Assembly: GCF_001750725.1 (NCBI RefSeq) | Contig: NZ_CP017279.1 | Coordinates: forward strand, 4,154,001-4,218,000 | Source: Enterobacter ludwigii | Lineage (GTDB): Bacteria > Pseudomonadota > Gammaproteobacteria > Enterobacterales > Enterobacteriaceae | Length of the DNA stretch: 64,000 bases | Direction: 5' to 3' | Shown here: positions 35,175 to 46,570 of the stretch, one piece after another | How positions within the stretch are numbered: the stretch's first letter is position 1 | How the letters are laid out: each line of letters opens with the position of its first letter | Program-made: the position numbers and the translations under genes | Notes under the pieces: generated by a model | What the model was told of the DNA's origin: nothing | Database searches by the model: none | The model's input: the letters and a program-made list of their open reading frames with translations, nothing else

Positions 35175-35206
35175 GAGAGTAAATGCGCTGCATTTACTCT
35201 CTTTTT
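35175..35206 (+). terminator. Intra-operon terminator/attenuator after the major subunit gene
   Basis: Perfect 11-base stem GAGAGTAAATG / CATTTACTCTC, five-base loop, then five T. It lies 35 bases after the subunit stop and 54 before the chaperone ATG, so it should favour subunit mRNA over chaperone-usher mRNA. Confidence 0.88.
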
Positions 35207-35259
35207 AACGGCGCGATAAACATGGACTGTTCTGTTGTTGCTTTCAAGGAGATATTATT

Positions 35260-35964
35260 ATGCATTGTTTAAAATCCACTTTATTTAACACGCTTATTAC
35301 TGCCGCGTTATTATCTGCCAGTGTTGCTGTACATGCAGAAGGCATGGTGCCTGAAACCAGTCTGTTAATCATTGATGAAGCGACGCACAGTGGAACGATT
35401 AACGTCAAGAATACCGATTCGCATCCTTCACTTTTATATACAAATGTCGTTGACCTGCCGGACGATACTGGTCTTAAGCTTATTGCAACGCAGCCGGTGG
35501 TACGTCTTGAGCCAGGTCAGACGCAGCAGCTGCGCTTTATTCTTCAGAACAAACAGCCATTGGATGTAGAGCATTATAAACGCGTCACATTCGACGGTAT
35601 TCCGCCTAAAAACGATGATAAAAAAATAAAGATTGGCATTAACATTCGCCAGGATATCCCCGTGCTTATTCGTCCGGCATCCCTGGGAGTGGTCACTGAT
35701 GCCTGGAAGTTCCTGAAGTGGTCCTCAAACGGCACGTCCGTCACCGTGAACAATCCCAGCAAATATGTGGTCCGTCTTGGGCAGAACGTGATGCTGCTGC
35801 CTTCAGGTGTGAGTGCCTCTCTGTCCAAAACCTACATTCTTCCTGGCGAAACGCTAACGGCTGATATGAGTAAGAAAGTCAGCGGTGACAGCAGCGTTAA
35901 GTTTTTCCCGGCCAGCCGCTATGGCGTTGAGGTACCGAGCTTTACGTCGGAATTAAATAAATAA
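35260..35964 (+). CDS. Periplasmic fimbrial chaperone (PapD fold)
   Basis: Escorts subunits through the periplasm by donor-strand complementation. 234 residues; signal peptide 1-27, ending VHA. Domain 1 includes GTINVKNTDSHPSLLYT, VVRLEPGQTQQLRFIL (the G1/F1 region) and HYKRVTFDGIPP; the F1-G1 loop is short. Domain 2 starts near PVLIRPASLG. By eye, the two basic residues that anchor the subunit carboxylate in PapD (Arg8, Lys112) have no clear equivalents, so this belongs to a divergent chaperone group rather than the FimC/PapD type. An AAGGAG box precedes the ATG; the usher follows after nine bases. Confidence 0.88.
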   Translation: MHCLKSTLFNTLITAALLSASVAVHAEGMVPETSLLIIDEATHSGTINVKNTDSHPSLLYTNVVDLPDDTGLKLIATQPVVRLEPGQTQQLRFILQNKQPLDVEHYKRVTFDGIPPKNDDKKIKIGINIRQDIPVLIRPASLGVVTDAWKFLKWSSNGTSVTVNNPSKYVVRLGQNVMLLPSGVSASLSKTYILPGETLTADMSKKVSGDSSVKFFPASRYGVEVPSFTSELNK

Positions 35965-35973
35965 AATAGGGAT

Positions 35974-38394
35974 ATGACGGTCAGTAAACAAAGCCGCCTT
36001 GCACTTTGTGTCCGCGCCATTCTTTGCGGCACATTACCTCTGGTGTTACTTGATTCAACATCCGTTCTGGCGAGGGAGGTCACCTTCGACACGGGGATAA
36101 TGCAAACGCTGGGGTTGAATAAAGATCTCAACCATTACTTCGCAGAAGCACCGCGCTTTTTACCCGGAACCCACTCCGTTTCGGTGAAGGTCAACGGGAA
36201 AGAGCGGGGAATGGCTGCAGTTCGTTTCAACAAAGATGGCATGCTTTGCTTTGATAACGATCTCATGGAGTTTGCTGGGCTGATGCCTGTGTCAATAAAG
36301 TCCGGTGAGGAGTGTCATGATATTCGGGATAACTATCCTAAAGCCGTCATCAACGCCTTGCCTAACCAGGAGGCCGTTGAACTCTATCTGCCAGCTGAAG
36401 CGGTGAACAGTCTGTCGTCGGATATCAAAAACTTCCAGCATGGTGGAACGGCGGCGTTGCTGAACTATTCATTGTTCAGCACCCATAACGACTATGGTGA
36501 CAATGACAGCAGTCGCTACTCTCAGGCCAGCCTGGAAGCCGGATTCAACACGATGGACTGGGCGCTGCGCAGCCGTTATATCCTGACGGATGACGACGGT
36601 AGCCGAAATGCCGAAAGCATTTACACCTATGCAGAGCATGTCTTTACCGCGCAAAAAATGACGATGCAGGTGGGTGAAATCAACGCCATGTCCAACGTGT
36701 TGAGCGGGGTGCCGATTACCGGCGTTCAGTTTATGCCGACCAGCGGTCTGGCGAGAGCAAGCTCTGGCGTGAGCGTTTCCGGTATTGCCCAGTCTTCCCA
36801 GGCACGTGTCGAAATCCGCCAGAACGGTCAACTGGTCTTCAGTACCCTTGTGCCAGCCGGCCCCTTCACGCTGGATGACGTGCCCGTGGTTCGCAACAAT
36901 GTGGATCTGGACGTCTCGGTGGTGGAATCCGACGGCGCAACTAACCGTTTCATCGTCCCGGCGTCTCAGGTAAGGGCGCGCAACCTTTCACGCCCGCAGG
37001 GTCTAACCCTTTCTGTAGGTCAGGTGCGCAGCATCGACAGCGACTATAACGATCCGCTGGTGATGAACATCTCTGACGGCTGGCGTGTCTCTCCGTGGAT
37101 GAATCTCCTGGCTTCAGGTGCCGCTGCGGAAAACTACCAGGCGGCAGGCGGCAGGACAGAGTTCCTGATAAGCGATGACTGGACCCTTTCAACGGGTGCG
37201 GCAGTCAGCAATGCGAGCTTTGGTGACAGCAGCAGCGGGGTAAAAACCGAGCTGCAAAGTGATTACATCCTGAACGAGTACGTCGGTCTTTCAGGCAGTG
37301 CGACACATTACAGCGGAGAGTATCGCGAACTGGCTGATGCGATGGACGATGATTATCAGGGATATGACAACACCTATTCCGGCAACGTTCGTTTCTCCTC
37401 CCCTCTGGCGGGGGTGTTTAGCGCAGGGTTCAACTACAACCAGACCAGCGGTGACGGTGAAGATTCACGTTACCTCTTGCTGTCATGGGGCAAGACCTTT
37501 ACGTACGCGTCAGTATCCATGAACTGGCAAAGTGCGGTCGGTAATGTCGATGACGATCAGGACAATGAGATGTTCTACGTCAACGTGAGCATCCCGCTCG
37601 GCGGCAGTCAGTCCATCAGTACCTATATGCGTAAACAGGGTGATAGCACCTCCTATGGCGCGTCTAACAGCGGCTCGCTGGGAGACAATACGAACTATTA
37701 CATCTCAGCCGATCGCGATCAGGATTCGAAAGACAACAGCTTCAACGGCAACATCAACACTAACCTGCGCTATACGCAATTGAGCGTAGGGGGCGGAACC
37801 AGTGGGGATAATCAGCGGAACTACAATGCGACATTGTCGGGTGGCGTGGCCATGCATAAAGAGGGTGTGACTTTCTCGCCATATACGATTCAGGACACCT
37901 TCGCGATTGCCAGACTGAGCGAGAAGAAGAGCGGCGTTGAAATCTCCACTCCGCAAGGTACCGTCTGGACCGATCCATGGGGTCAGGCCGTGGTACCTTC
38001 ACTCAACGAATGGCATAACTCCCGCATAGAAATTGATGCTAATAAGCTGCCGCAGAGTATGACGCTGGCTAACGGCACGAAATATATTGCCTCAGGCCAT
38101 GCCTCGGTCAGCGAGATTGATTTCAAAGTACTTAACAGCCGCCGCGTCATGCTAAGCGTTAAGCAGGCTGACGGTCAGCCCCTGAGTAAAGGGATCTCGA
38201 TTGTTGATGAGAAAGGTAACTATATCGTGACCACGGTTGATGATGGCCACGTCTTTATTAACGATGCCGATCAGCTGAGCGCGCTCTACGCGCTAGACGG
38301 TGACAATAACCGGCTGTGTAAGATTGATTACACCCTGGCTGATAAGCGTGACGAAAATGCCTTCTATGAAGAAGTGAACGGAGTCTGCCGATGA
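35974..38394 (+). CDS. Outer-membrane fimbrial usher
   Basis: Outer-membrane assembly platform that takes chaperone-subunit complexes and secretes the fibre. 806 residues. A signal peptide (about 1-33, ending VLA) is followed by the N-terminal chaperone-binding domain (FDTGIMQTLGLN, with Cys in MLCFDND and EECHD), a 24-strand barrel of about 140-640 containing a plug region, and C-terminal domains from about 650 with the paired Cys at RLCKIDY and GVCR. The last four bases overlap the next gene (ATGA). The family is clear; the closest usher type was not established. Confidence 0.92.
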   Translation: MTVSKQSRLALCVRAILCGTLPLVLLDSTSVLAREVTFDTGIMQTLGLNKDLNHYFAEAPRFLPGTHSVSVKVNGKERGMAAVRFNKDGMLCFDNDLMEFAGLMPVSIKSGEECHDIRDNYPKAVINALPNQEAVELYLPAEAVNSLSSDIKNFQHGGTAALLNYSLFSTHNDYGDNDSSRYSQASLEAGFNTMDWALRSRYILTDDDGSRNAESIYTYAEHVFTAQKMTMQVGEINAMSNVLSGVPITGVQFMPTSGLARASSGVSVSGIAQSSQARVEIRQNGQLVFSTLVPAGPFTLDDVPVVRNNVDLDVSVVESDGATNRFIVPASQVRARNLSRPQGLTLSVGQVRSIDSDYNDPLVMNISDGWRVSPWMNLLASGAAAENYQAAGGRTEFLISDDWTLSTGAAVSNASFGDSSSGVKTELQSDYILNEYVGLSGSATHYSGEYRELADAMDDDYQGYDNTYSGNVRFSSPLAGVFSAGFNYNQTSGDGEDSRYLLLSWGKTFTYASVSMNWQSAVGNVDDDQDNEMFYVNVSIPLGGSQSISTYMRKQGDSTSYGASNSGSLGDNTNYYISADRDQDSKDNSFNGNINTNLRYTQLSVGGGTSGDNQRNYNATLSGGVAMHKEGVTFSPYTIQDTFAIARLSEKKSGVEISTPQGTVWTDPWGQAVVPSLNEWHNSRIEIDANKLPQSMTLANGTKYIASGHASVSEIDFKVLNSRRVMLSVKQADGQPLSKGISIVDEKGNYIVTTVDDGHVFINDADQLSALYALDGDNNRLCKIDYTLADKRDENAFYEEVNGVCR

Positions 38395-38951
38395 ACAGTC
38401 GACACTTATCGGGCTTAGTGGCCTTGCTGATGCTCGGTGTGACAGGAATAACCCATGCTGAAGATTGCCAGCTCAGTCTCTCACAGCCGGTGGTGGATTA
38501 TCATGAAATGCGCCGGGATACGATCGAAACGACGCAGCAGGACTGGCATAAAATGGCCGATCGTGACATCACGGTAAATGTTTTTTGCCCTCAGTCTCAG
38601 CAGATGGCGGTGATACTGCGCGGTACAGCGGGAGATAAGGGGCGGTTTCTTTTTGGGCAGTCCGGCGGTGTCGCAGTCAAAATTGACAACATGACCGTCG
38701 ATGGCAAAAGTTACACCGTGGGTAAAACGGTCGATCAGCTGAATTTTACGCCGGAAAACGGTACACCGACGCCGTTCTATCTGCGTAATAACGAGGCGGT
38801 GATTGCGCTTGAGAATAACCAGGTCCCTTCCGGCCAGCAGATGAGTTTCAACGTAACGCTCTCACCGGTACTCAACGAAAGCGCGTTCAGCCATCTGACA
38901 GATCAAACTACGCTGGAAAGTGATTTGACCTGGAGCTTATTGACGAAGTAA
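38391..38951 (+). CDS. Putative minor fimbrial subunit or tip protein
   Basis: 186-residue secreted protein; signal peptide 1-23, ending THA. The mature protein begins EDCQLSLSQPVVDYHEM and has a second Cys in NVFCPQ, again a likely pilin disulphide. The rest is beta-rich with no recognisable binding domain. Gene order (subunit, chaperone, usher, then this) and translational overlap with the usher argue for a minor or tip subunit. At this size a separate lectin domain is not possible, so a two-domain FimH-like adhesin is excluded. Confidence 0.72.
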   Translation: MNSRHLSGLVALLMLGVTGITHAEDCQLSLSQPVVDYHEMRRDTIETTQQDWHKMADRDITVNVFCPQSQQMAVILRGTAGDKGRFLFGQSGGVAVKIDNMTVDGKSYTVGKTVDQLNFTPENGTPTPFYLRNNEAVIALENNQVPSGQQMSFNVTLSPVLNESAFSHLTDQTTLESDLTWSLLTK

Positions 38952-39017
38952 CCCTTCTTTTTGCGGCACCACAGAAAAGCGGAGCTGCAGGGCGGGAATC
39001 AACGGTGGTTAGCCGCA

Positions 39018-39057
39018 TAAAAAAAGCCGGATGGTATTTGCCATCCGGCTTATTTTT

Positions 39058-39059
<2 letters not shown>
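39018..39059. terminator. Bidirectional terminator between fimbrial operon and gltD
   Basis: 11-base perfect stem AAGCCGGATGG / CCATCCGGCTT, six-base loop, A-run on the left and ATTTTTTT on the right; serves both convergent operons. Confidence 0.92.
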
Positions 39060-40485
<1,426 letters not shown>

Positions 40486-43400
40486 TTACTGCGCCTGCAC
40501 ACGCAGCTCTGCTGCGCTACGACTACGGTGACCCAACAGGGCTTTAACATCGCTGGACTTCGGTTTAACCAGCGCGAATTTCGCAGAGAACGCCGGCCAG
40601 TTGGCCAGGATCTCTTCGCCGCGCGAAGAACCGGTATGCTGCACGTGTTCGGTAATCAAACCGCGCAGGTGTTCTTCGTGGATAGCCAGCGTTTCAACGT
40701 CCAGCACTTCCACCAGTTCAGGGTTCACGCGTTTGCGGAACTCACCGTCTTCATCCAGGACGTAAGCAAAACCGCCCGTCATGCCTGCGCCAAAGTTCAC
40801 GCCGGTTTTACCCAGGACGCACACAATCCCGCCCGTCATGTATTCACAACCGTTATCACCGATACCTTCAACCACGGTGATGGCACCGGAGTTACGTACG
40901 GCAAAACGTTCACCTGCACGACCCGCTGCAAACAGACGACCACCGGTCGCGCCGTACAGACAGGTGTTACCGATGATGCTGGCATCGCAGCTACGGAAGG
41001 CTGAACCGACCGGCGGACGTACCGCCAGCAGACCACCCGCCATGCCTTTACCGACATAGTCGTTGGCATCACCGGTCAGATACAGTTCAACGCCGCCGGC
41101 GTTCCACACGCCGAAGCTCTGACCCGCGGTACCGCTGAAGTGTGCGGTAATCGGGTCGGCCGCCAGGCCCTGGTCACCGTGCGTTTGCGCGATGTAACCG
41201 GAAAGCGATGCACCGACAGAACGATCAGTGTTGCGAATATCAAACCAGAACGTTTTGCTCTGCTTGTCATCCACGTACGGCTTCGCTTGCTGCAGCAGCT
41301 GCGCGTTCAGCACGCCATTGTCGAACGGCGGGTTATTCTCAGTGCAGTAGACCGCTTTGCCAGGATGTGGCTCGGCAGTTTCCAGCAACTTAGACAGCTC
41401 CAGCTTCTGCTGTTTGGCTGTGAAACCTTCCAGCTCTTTGAGCAGGTCGGTACGGCCAATCAGATCCACCAGGCGTTTCACGCCCAGCTGTGCCATCAGC
41501 TCACGGGTTTCGCGGGCGATGAAATCAAAGTAGTTGGTCACTTTGAACGGCAGGCCGTGGTAATGGTTCTTACGCAGCTTCTCGTCCTGGGTTGCAACAC
41601 CGGTAGCACAGTTGTTCAGGTGGCAAATACGCAGGTATTTACAGCCGAGCGCGACCATAGGGCCCGTGCCGAAACCAAAGCTTTCCGCACCCAGAATCGC
41701 CGCCTTGATGATGTCGAGGCCGGTTTTCAGGCCGCCATCCACCTGCAGACGGATCTTATGACGCAGACCGTTAGCCACCAGCGCCTGCTGGGTTTCCACC
41801 AGGCCAAGCTCCCACGGACAGCCCGCGTATTTCACGGAGGAGAGTGGGCTTGCCCCGGTACCACCGTCATAACCGGCGATGGTGATCAGGTCCGCATAGG
41901 CTTTTGCCACACCGGTCGCGATGGTGCCAACGCCCGGTTCGGAAACCAGCTTCACGGAGATCATCGCTTTCGGGTTGACCTGTTTCAGGTCGAAAATCAG
42001 CTGAGCCAGATCCTCGATAGAATAAATATCGTGATGCGGTGGCGGAGAAATCAGCGTCACACCCGGTACGGAATAGCGTAATTTGGCGATATACGGCGTG
42101 ACTTTATCACCCGGTAACTGGCCGCCTTCGCCCGGTTTTGCACCCTGAGCGACTTTAATCTGAATCACGTCGGCGTTAACCAGATACGCTGGCGTGACGC
42201 CAAAGCGACCGGATGCAACCTGCTTGATACGTGAGACTTTGTTGGTGCCATAACGGGCAGGGTCTTCACCACCTTCACCGGAGTTTGAATTGCCGCCGAT
42301 GCTGTTCATCGCTTCAGCCAGCGCTTCGTGAGCTTCCGGGCTGAGCGCACCGATGGACATTGCCGCGGTGTCAAAGCGTTTAAACAGTTCAGTGGCAGGC
42401 TCAACGTCGTCAATGCTGACGGCTTCATCACCCGGGTTCAGCGCCAGCAGGTCGCGCAGCGTCGCCGCCGGACGGTTGTTCACCAGTTCAGCATACTGCT
42501 GGTAATCGCTGTACTCGCCGCTCTGAACGGCCTGTTGCAGCGTACGCACCACGTCCGGGTTATAAGCGTGATATTCACCGCCGTGGACATACTTCAGCAG
42601 ACCACCTTGATCCAGCGGCTTACGTGCCAGCCAGGCGCGTTTCGACAGGTTCATCAGATCCTGCTGGAAGTCAGCGAATCCGGCACCGCCGATACGGCTG
42701 ATAACACCCTGGAAGCAAAGTGTCGCCACGTCGTCATGCAGACCGACCGCTTCAAACAGCTTCGAGCAGCGGTAGGAGGCGATGGTCGAGATGCCCATTT
42801 TGGACATGATTTTGTACAGGCCTTTGTTGATGCCGTTACGGTAGTTCAGCATCACCGTGCGGTAATCTTTGTCGATAGCACGGGTATCCACGAGACGCGC
42901 CAGCGTTTCGTAGGCCAGGTACGGGTAAATAGCCGTCGCACCAAAGCCTAACAGCACGGCAAAGTGGTGCGGATCGCGGGCGCTGGCGGTTTCAACAATG
43001 ATGTTGGCGTCGCAGCGCAGGCTCTTATCGACCAGACGCGTCTGGATAGCACCTACCGCCATTGGGGCCGGTACCGGCAGACGGTTTTTCGCAATATTGC
43101 GGTCAGAGAGCACCAGCAGAACGGTACCGTTACGCACCATCTGTTCCGCTTTGTCACACAGCGCATTCACCGTCTCTTCGAGGGTCGCTTCGGTCACGTC
43201 GAAAGTGATATCGAGCGTGTCGGCGCGGTAGTGATCCTCTTTCAGGGTGGTGAGCTGTTTGAAATCAGAGTACAGCAGGATCGGCGATTTAAAGGTCAGG
43301 CGGTGCGCCTGGCCTTCAGCTTCGCAGAAGACGTTCATCTCGCGACCGATGCTGGTGGCCAGTGACATCACGTGTGCTTCACGCAGCGGATCGATTGGCG

Positions 43401-44946
43401 GGTTGGTCACCTGCGCAAACTGCTGACGGAAGTAATCATAAATGATGCGTGGCTGGCTGGAGAGCACGGCAAACGGGGTATCGTCACCCATGGAGCCGAC
43501 CGCTTCCTGGCCATTTTCACCGAGTACGCGGATCACGGAATCCAGCTCTTCGGCGCTGTAGTTAAACTGTTTCTGGAAGCTGGCGAGCGTATCGTCGTCC
43601 AGCTCACGACTGCCCACTTCTTCATCCGGCAGATCTTCGAATGGCACCAGGCGACGAACGTTTTTCTCCATCCACTCTTTGTACGGATGGCGGCTCTTCA
43701 GATCGTTATCGGTTTCAGCAGAGTGCAGAATGCGCCCACCGCGGGTGTCGATAACCATCAGCTCGCCCGGGCCAACGCGGCCTTTCTCAACCACTTCGTC
43801 AGGCTGGTAATCCCAGATACCGACTTCAGAGGCGCAGGTGATGAGCTTATCTTTGGTGATGACGTAGCGTGCCGGACGCAGACCGTTACGGTCCAGGTTA
43901 CAGGCAGCAAAGCGACCGTCGGACATAACGATGCCCGCCGGGCCATCCCACGGCTCCATGTGCATGGAGTTAAAGTCGAAGAACGCGCGCAGCTCTGGAT
44001 CCATATCCGGGTTGTTCTGCCATGCCGGTGGCACGAGCAGACGCATGGCGCGCACGATATCCATACCGCCTGCCAGCAGCAGCTCCAGCATGTTATCCAT
44101 GGAGCTGGAGTCAGAGCCGGTTTCGTTAACGAACGGCGCGGCATCATGCAGGTCAGGGATCAGTGGCGTCTGGAACTTATAGGTACGAGCACGCGCCCAC
44201 TGGCGGTTACCCGTAATGGTATTGATCTCGCCGTTGTGCGCCAGGTAGCGGAACGGCTGCGCCAGCGGCCAGCGAGGGACGGTGTTGGTGGAGAAGCGCT
44301 GGTGGAAGAGGCAGATGGCCGATTCCAGACGCAGGTCCGCCAGGTCCAGGTAGAAGCGCGGCAGGTCAGCCGGCATACACAGACCTTTATAGATGTTCAC
44401 CAGGTTAGAGAGGCTACAGACGTAGAACTCTTTGTCGTCCTGGAGACGTTTTTCAATGCGACGACGGGCGATAAACAGACGGCGTTCCATATCACGCGGA
44501 CGCCAGCCCGCAGGGGCATTAACAAAAATCTGTTCAATTCGAGGCAGCGAGGAGAGGGCGATTTCGCCGAGTACCCCTTCGTTGGTTGGCACATCGCGCC
44601 AGCCAACAATAGACAGGGTTTCACGTTGAAGTTCTTCTTCGACGATGCGGCGTGAGGCGGCAGCTTTTTCAGGATCCTGATTCAGGAACAGCATACCGAC
44701 AGCGTAGTTTTTGGCTAAACGCCAGCCGCGCTCTTCCGCAACGATACGGAAGAAACGATCCGGTTTTTGCAGCAGCAGACCGCAACCGTCGCCGGTTTTA
44801 CCATCAGCAAGGATGGCACCACGGTGCTGCATGCGGGCCAGTGCGTGAATAGCAGTACGCACTACCTTGTGGCTAGGTTCGCCTTCTATGTGGGCGATCA
44901 GGCCGAAACCACAGTTATCCTTCTCAAGGGATTTATCGTACAACAT
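40486..44946 (-). CDS. gltB: GltB, glutamate synthase large subunit
   Basis: Catalyses glutamine + 2-oxoglutarate to two glutamate, the main nitrogen-assimilation route under low ammonia. The start at 44946 ([15 protein letters not shown]) has a GGGAGG box nine bases upstream and gives 1486 residues. The catalytic N-terminal Cys (of CGFGLIAH) is residue 12 and must be exposed by removal of 11 residues. The class II glutaminase domain spans about 12-430, the FMN/synthase domain about 800-1200 with the 3Fe-4S cysteines in [11 protein letters not shown], and the glycine-rich GXGXG beta-helix forms the C-terminus. An in-frame extension to 45051 is described separately. Confidence 0.97.
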   Translation of the reverse strand: MLYDKSLEKDNCGFGLIAHIEGEPSHKVVRTAIHALARMQHRGAILADGKTGDGCGLLLQKPDRFFRIVAEERGWRLAKNYAVGMLFLNQDPEKAAASRRIVEEELQRETLSIVGWRDVPTNEGVLGEIALSSLPRIEQIFVNAPAGWRPRDMERRLFIARRRIEKRLQDDKEFYVCSLSNLVNIYKGLCMPADLPRFYLDLADLRLESAICLFHQRFSTNTVPRWPLAQPFRYLAHNGEINTITGNRQWARARTYKFQTPLIPDLHDAAPFVNETGSDSSSMDNMLELLLAGGMDIVRAMRLLVPPAWQNNPDMDPELRAFFDFNSMHMEPWDGPAGIVMSDGRFAACNLDRNGLRPARYVITKDKLITCASEVGIWDYQPDEVVEKGRVGPGELMVIDTRGGRILHSAETDNDLKSRHPYKEWMEKNVRRLVPFEDLPDEEVGSRELDDDTLASFQKQFNYSAEELDSVIRVLGENGQEAVGSMGDDTPFAVLSSQPRIIYDYFRQQFAQVTNPPIDPLREAHVMSLATSIGREMNVFCEAEGQAHRLTFKSPILLYSDFKQLTTLKEDHYRADTLDITFDVTEATLEETVNALCDKAEQMVRNGTVLLVLSDRNIAKNRLPVPAPMAVGAIQTRLVDKSLRCDANIIVETASARDPHHFAVLLGFGATAIYPYLAYETLARLVDTRAIDKDYRTVMLNYRNGINKGLYKIMSKMGISTIASYRCSKLFEAVGLHDDVATLCFQGVISRIGGAGFADFQQDLMNLSKRAWLARKPLDQGGLLKYVHGGEYHAYNPDVVRTLQQAVQSGEYSDYQQYAELVNNRPAATLRDLLALNPGDEAVSIDDVEPATELFKRFDTAAMSIGALSPEAHEALAEAMNSIGGNSNSGEGGEDPARYGTNKVSRIKQVASGRFGVTPAYLVNADVIQIKVAQGAKPGEGGQLPGDKVTPYIAKLRYSVPGVTLISPPPHHDIYSIEDLAQLIFDLKQVNPKAMISVKLVSEPGVGTIATGVAKAYADLITIAGYDGGTGASPLSSVKYAGCPWELGLVETQQALVANGLRHKIRLQVDGGLKTGLDIIKAAILGAESFGFGTGPMVALGCKYLRICHLNNCATGVATQDEKLRKNHYHGLPFKVTNYFDFIARETRELMAQLGVKRLVDLIGRTDLLKELEGFTAKQQKLELSKLLETAEPHPGKAVYCTENNPPFDNGVLNAQLLQQAKPYVDDKQSKTFWFDIRNTDRSVGASLSGYIAQTHGDQGLAADPITAHFSGTAGQSFGVWNAGGVELYLTGDANDYVGKGMAGGLLAVRPPVGSAFRSCDASIIGNTCLYGATGGRLFAAGRAGERFAVRNSGAITVVEGIGDNGCEYMTGGIVCVLGKTGVNFGAGMTGGFAYVLDEDGEFRKRVNPELVEVLDVETLAIHEEHLRGLITEHVQHTGSSRGEEILANWPAFSAKFALVKPKSSDVKALLGHRSRSAAELRVQAQ

Positions 44947-45051
44947 ATCAGTGAACCTCCCCAGGCTCGTCGGGCTTCCCACTGAACCGTGGCGCACAGG
45001 CACAGAAAGAGCATGGCGACGGGGTTTGCGTTTCATACGCGTACCTCGCAT
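44947..45051 (-). other. In-frame N-terminal extension upstream of gltB
   Basis: The gltB frame stays open above the chosen start, with Met codons at 45036 and 45051. The stretch is strongly basic ([14 protein letters not shown]) and resembles, from memory, the N-terminal extension once annotated for E. coli gltB. Its possible start at 45036 has a GAGG box seven bases upstream. It is either an alternative N-terminus or a conserved leader. Confidence 0.5.
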
Positions 45052-45628
45052 TCGCCCTCTTTTTCATCCTTTCGCGCAGGTAAACAAGTTTGAGGACTTG
45101 CTTCAGAGGGAATCTCAATTACTGCATAAATATGATGAGCAGGCTGCTCATCCAGAAAGCTTCCAGCGGATTTCCAACTTATCGGGAATTGGTACACAGG
45201 TCAAATGGCAATCTTATTTATACAAAAATGTGCTAAAGAGCTATTAACTATTTGTATATAAAAGAAATTCAACTCTATTTACAACGTTTGTAAGCTGTGG
45301 TGAGACGCAGCGGAGTGTGATCTGACTCACTATATGAAAGCGGTATTATCGATGTAGCGTGCTGAATAGCCGTTTTTTAGCAGAATAATTCTCTACGATG
45401 AAATGCAAACCCGCATAAAGTCACTGTTTTTCAGTGCTGACGCTATAAGTGAAAAAAACAATCAGAACATAAGGAAAAGTAATCACAACTGGCGTGAATG
45501 AAATTGCAGTAATCCTGAGTATTTATTCATAGAGATAAAGGCCGTCCAGGGCGATTGATCCAGGTCATCGCCGACAGAGGCTAAAAATGGCAGGCTTGTC
45601 CCCTTTCTTTGGGACGGTCTATCAGATT
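45052..45628. promoter_or_regulatory. gltB/yhcC divergent regulatory region
   Basis: About 580 bases, A/T-rich in its centre, with no reading frame likely to be real. It must carry the gltBD promoter and far-upstream elements; in E. coli this region binds Lrp, IHF, CRP and ArgR. One CRP-like site is listed separately. No repeat or sRNA was recognised. Confidence 0.6.
45316..45331. promoter_or_regulatory. CRP-like site upstream of gltB
   Basis: TGTGA-TCTGAC-TCACT matches nine of ten conserved CRP half-site bases. It lies 370 bases upstream of the chosen gltB start and about 300 upstream of yhcC. Confidence 0.6.
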
Positions 45629-46570
45629 ATGCAGTTACAGAAATTAGTCAATATGTTTGGTGGGGATCTTTTGCAGCGTTATGGGCAAAAGGTTCACAAG
45701 CTGACGCTGCATGGCGGTTTTAGCTGCCCGAACCGTGACGGGACGATCGGGCGCGGGGGCTGTACTTTCTGTAATGTGGCGTCTTTTGCTGACGAAGCGC
45801 AGCAGCATCGTTCCATCGTCGAACAGCTGTCCCATCAGGCGGGTCTGGTCAACCGTGCGAAACAGTATCTGGCCTATTTCCAGGCCTACACTAGCACATG
45901 GGCGGAAGTACAGGTCTTGCGCTCCATGTATCAGCAGGCGGTAAGTCAGGCCAGTATCGTAGGGCTGTGTGTGGGCACCCGCCCGGACTGCGTGCCGGAA
46001 GCGGTACTGGACCTGCTCAGCGAGTACAAGGAACAAGGGTATGAGATCTGGCTGGAGCTGGGCCTGCAAAGTGCGCACGCCAAAACTCTGCACCGCATCA
46101 ACCGTGGGCATGATTTCGCCTGTTACCAGCGCACCACACGTCTCGCGCGTGAGCGTGGGCTAAAGGTGTGCTCGCACCTGATTGTCGGCCTGCCAGGCGA
46201 AGGGCAGCAGCACGGTCTTGAGACACTGGAAAAGGTGGTCGAGACCGGTGTGGACGGAATTAAGCTGCATCCACTGCACATCGTAAAGGGCAGTATCATG
46301 GCCAAAGCCTGGGAAGCCGGGCGCTTAACCGGTATTGAGCTTGATGCGTATACGATGACGGCGGGGGAGATGATTCGGCACACCCCACCGGAGATTGTCT
46401 ACCACCGCATCTCCGCCAGCGCCCGCCGTCCAACGCTTCTTGCACCGCTCTGGTGTGAGAACCGCTGGACGGGGATGGTTGAAATCGACCGTTATCTGCA
46501 AGAGCACGGCGTACAGGGGTCGGCGCTTGGTCGCCCCTGGGTTCCCCGCTTACCGGCGACGACCGCCTAA
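45629..46570 (+). CDS. yhcC: YhcC, radical SAM protein (TIGR01212 family)
   Basis: Radical SAM enzyme of unknown reaction. The start at [12 protein letters not shown] (45629) gives 313 residues against 309 recalled for E. coli; the in-frame start at 45587 has no family support. The iron-sulphur motif is atypical, [16 protein letters not shown] (residues about 32-47), with a ten-plus residue first spacing instead of CxxxCxxC. The body matches E. coli to GSALGRPW, after which the last residues (VPRLPATTA) differ from the E. coli ending and are encoded on top of the yjgR 3' end. The body is intact, so function is probably kept. Confidence 0.93.
   Translation: MQLQKLVNMFGGDLLQRYGQKVHKLTLHGGFSCPNRDGTIGRGGCTFCNVASFADEAQQHRSIVEQLSHQAGLVNRAKQYLAYFQAYTSTWAEVQVLRSMYQQAVSQASIVGLCVGTRPDCVPEAVLDLLSEYKEQGYEIWLELGLQSAHAKTLHRINRGHDFACYQRTTRLARERGLKVCSHLIVGLPGEGQQHGLETLEKVVETGVDGIKLHPLHIVKGSIMAKAWEAGRLTGIELDAYTMTAGEMIRHTPPEIVYHRISASARRPTLLAPLWCENRWTGMVEIDRYLQEHGVQGSALGRPWVPRLPATTA

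Noticed and set aside
41140..44655. Several long plus-strand frames opposite gltB
   Set aside because: All are antisense to intact gltB motifs and have no recognisable protein features.
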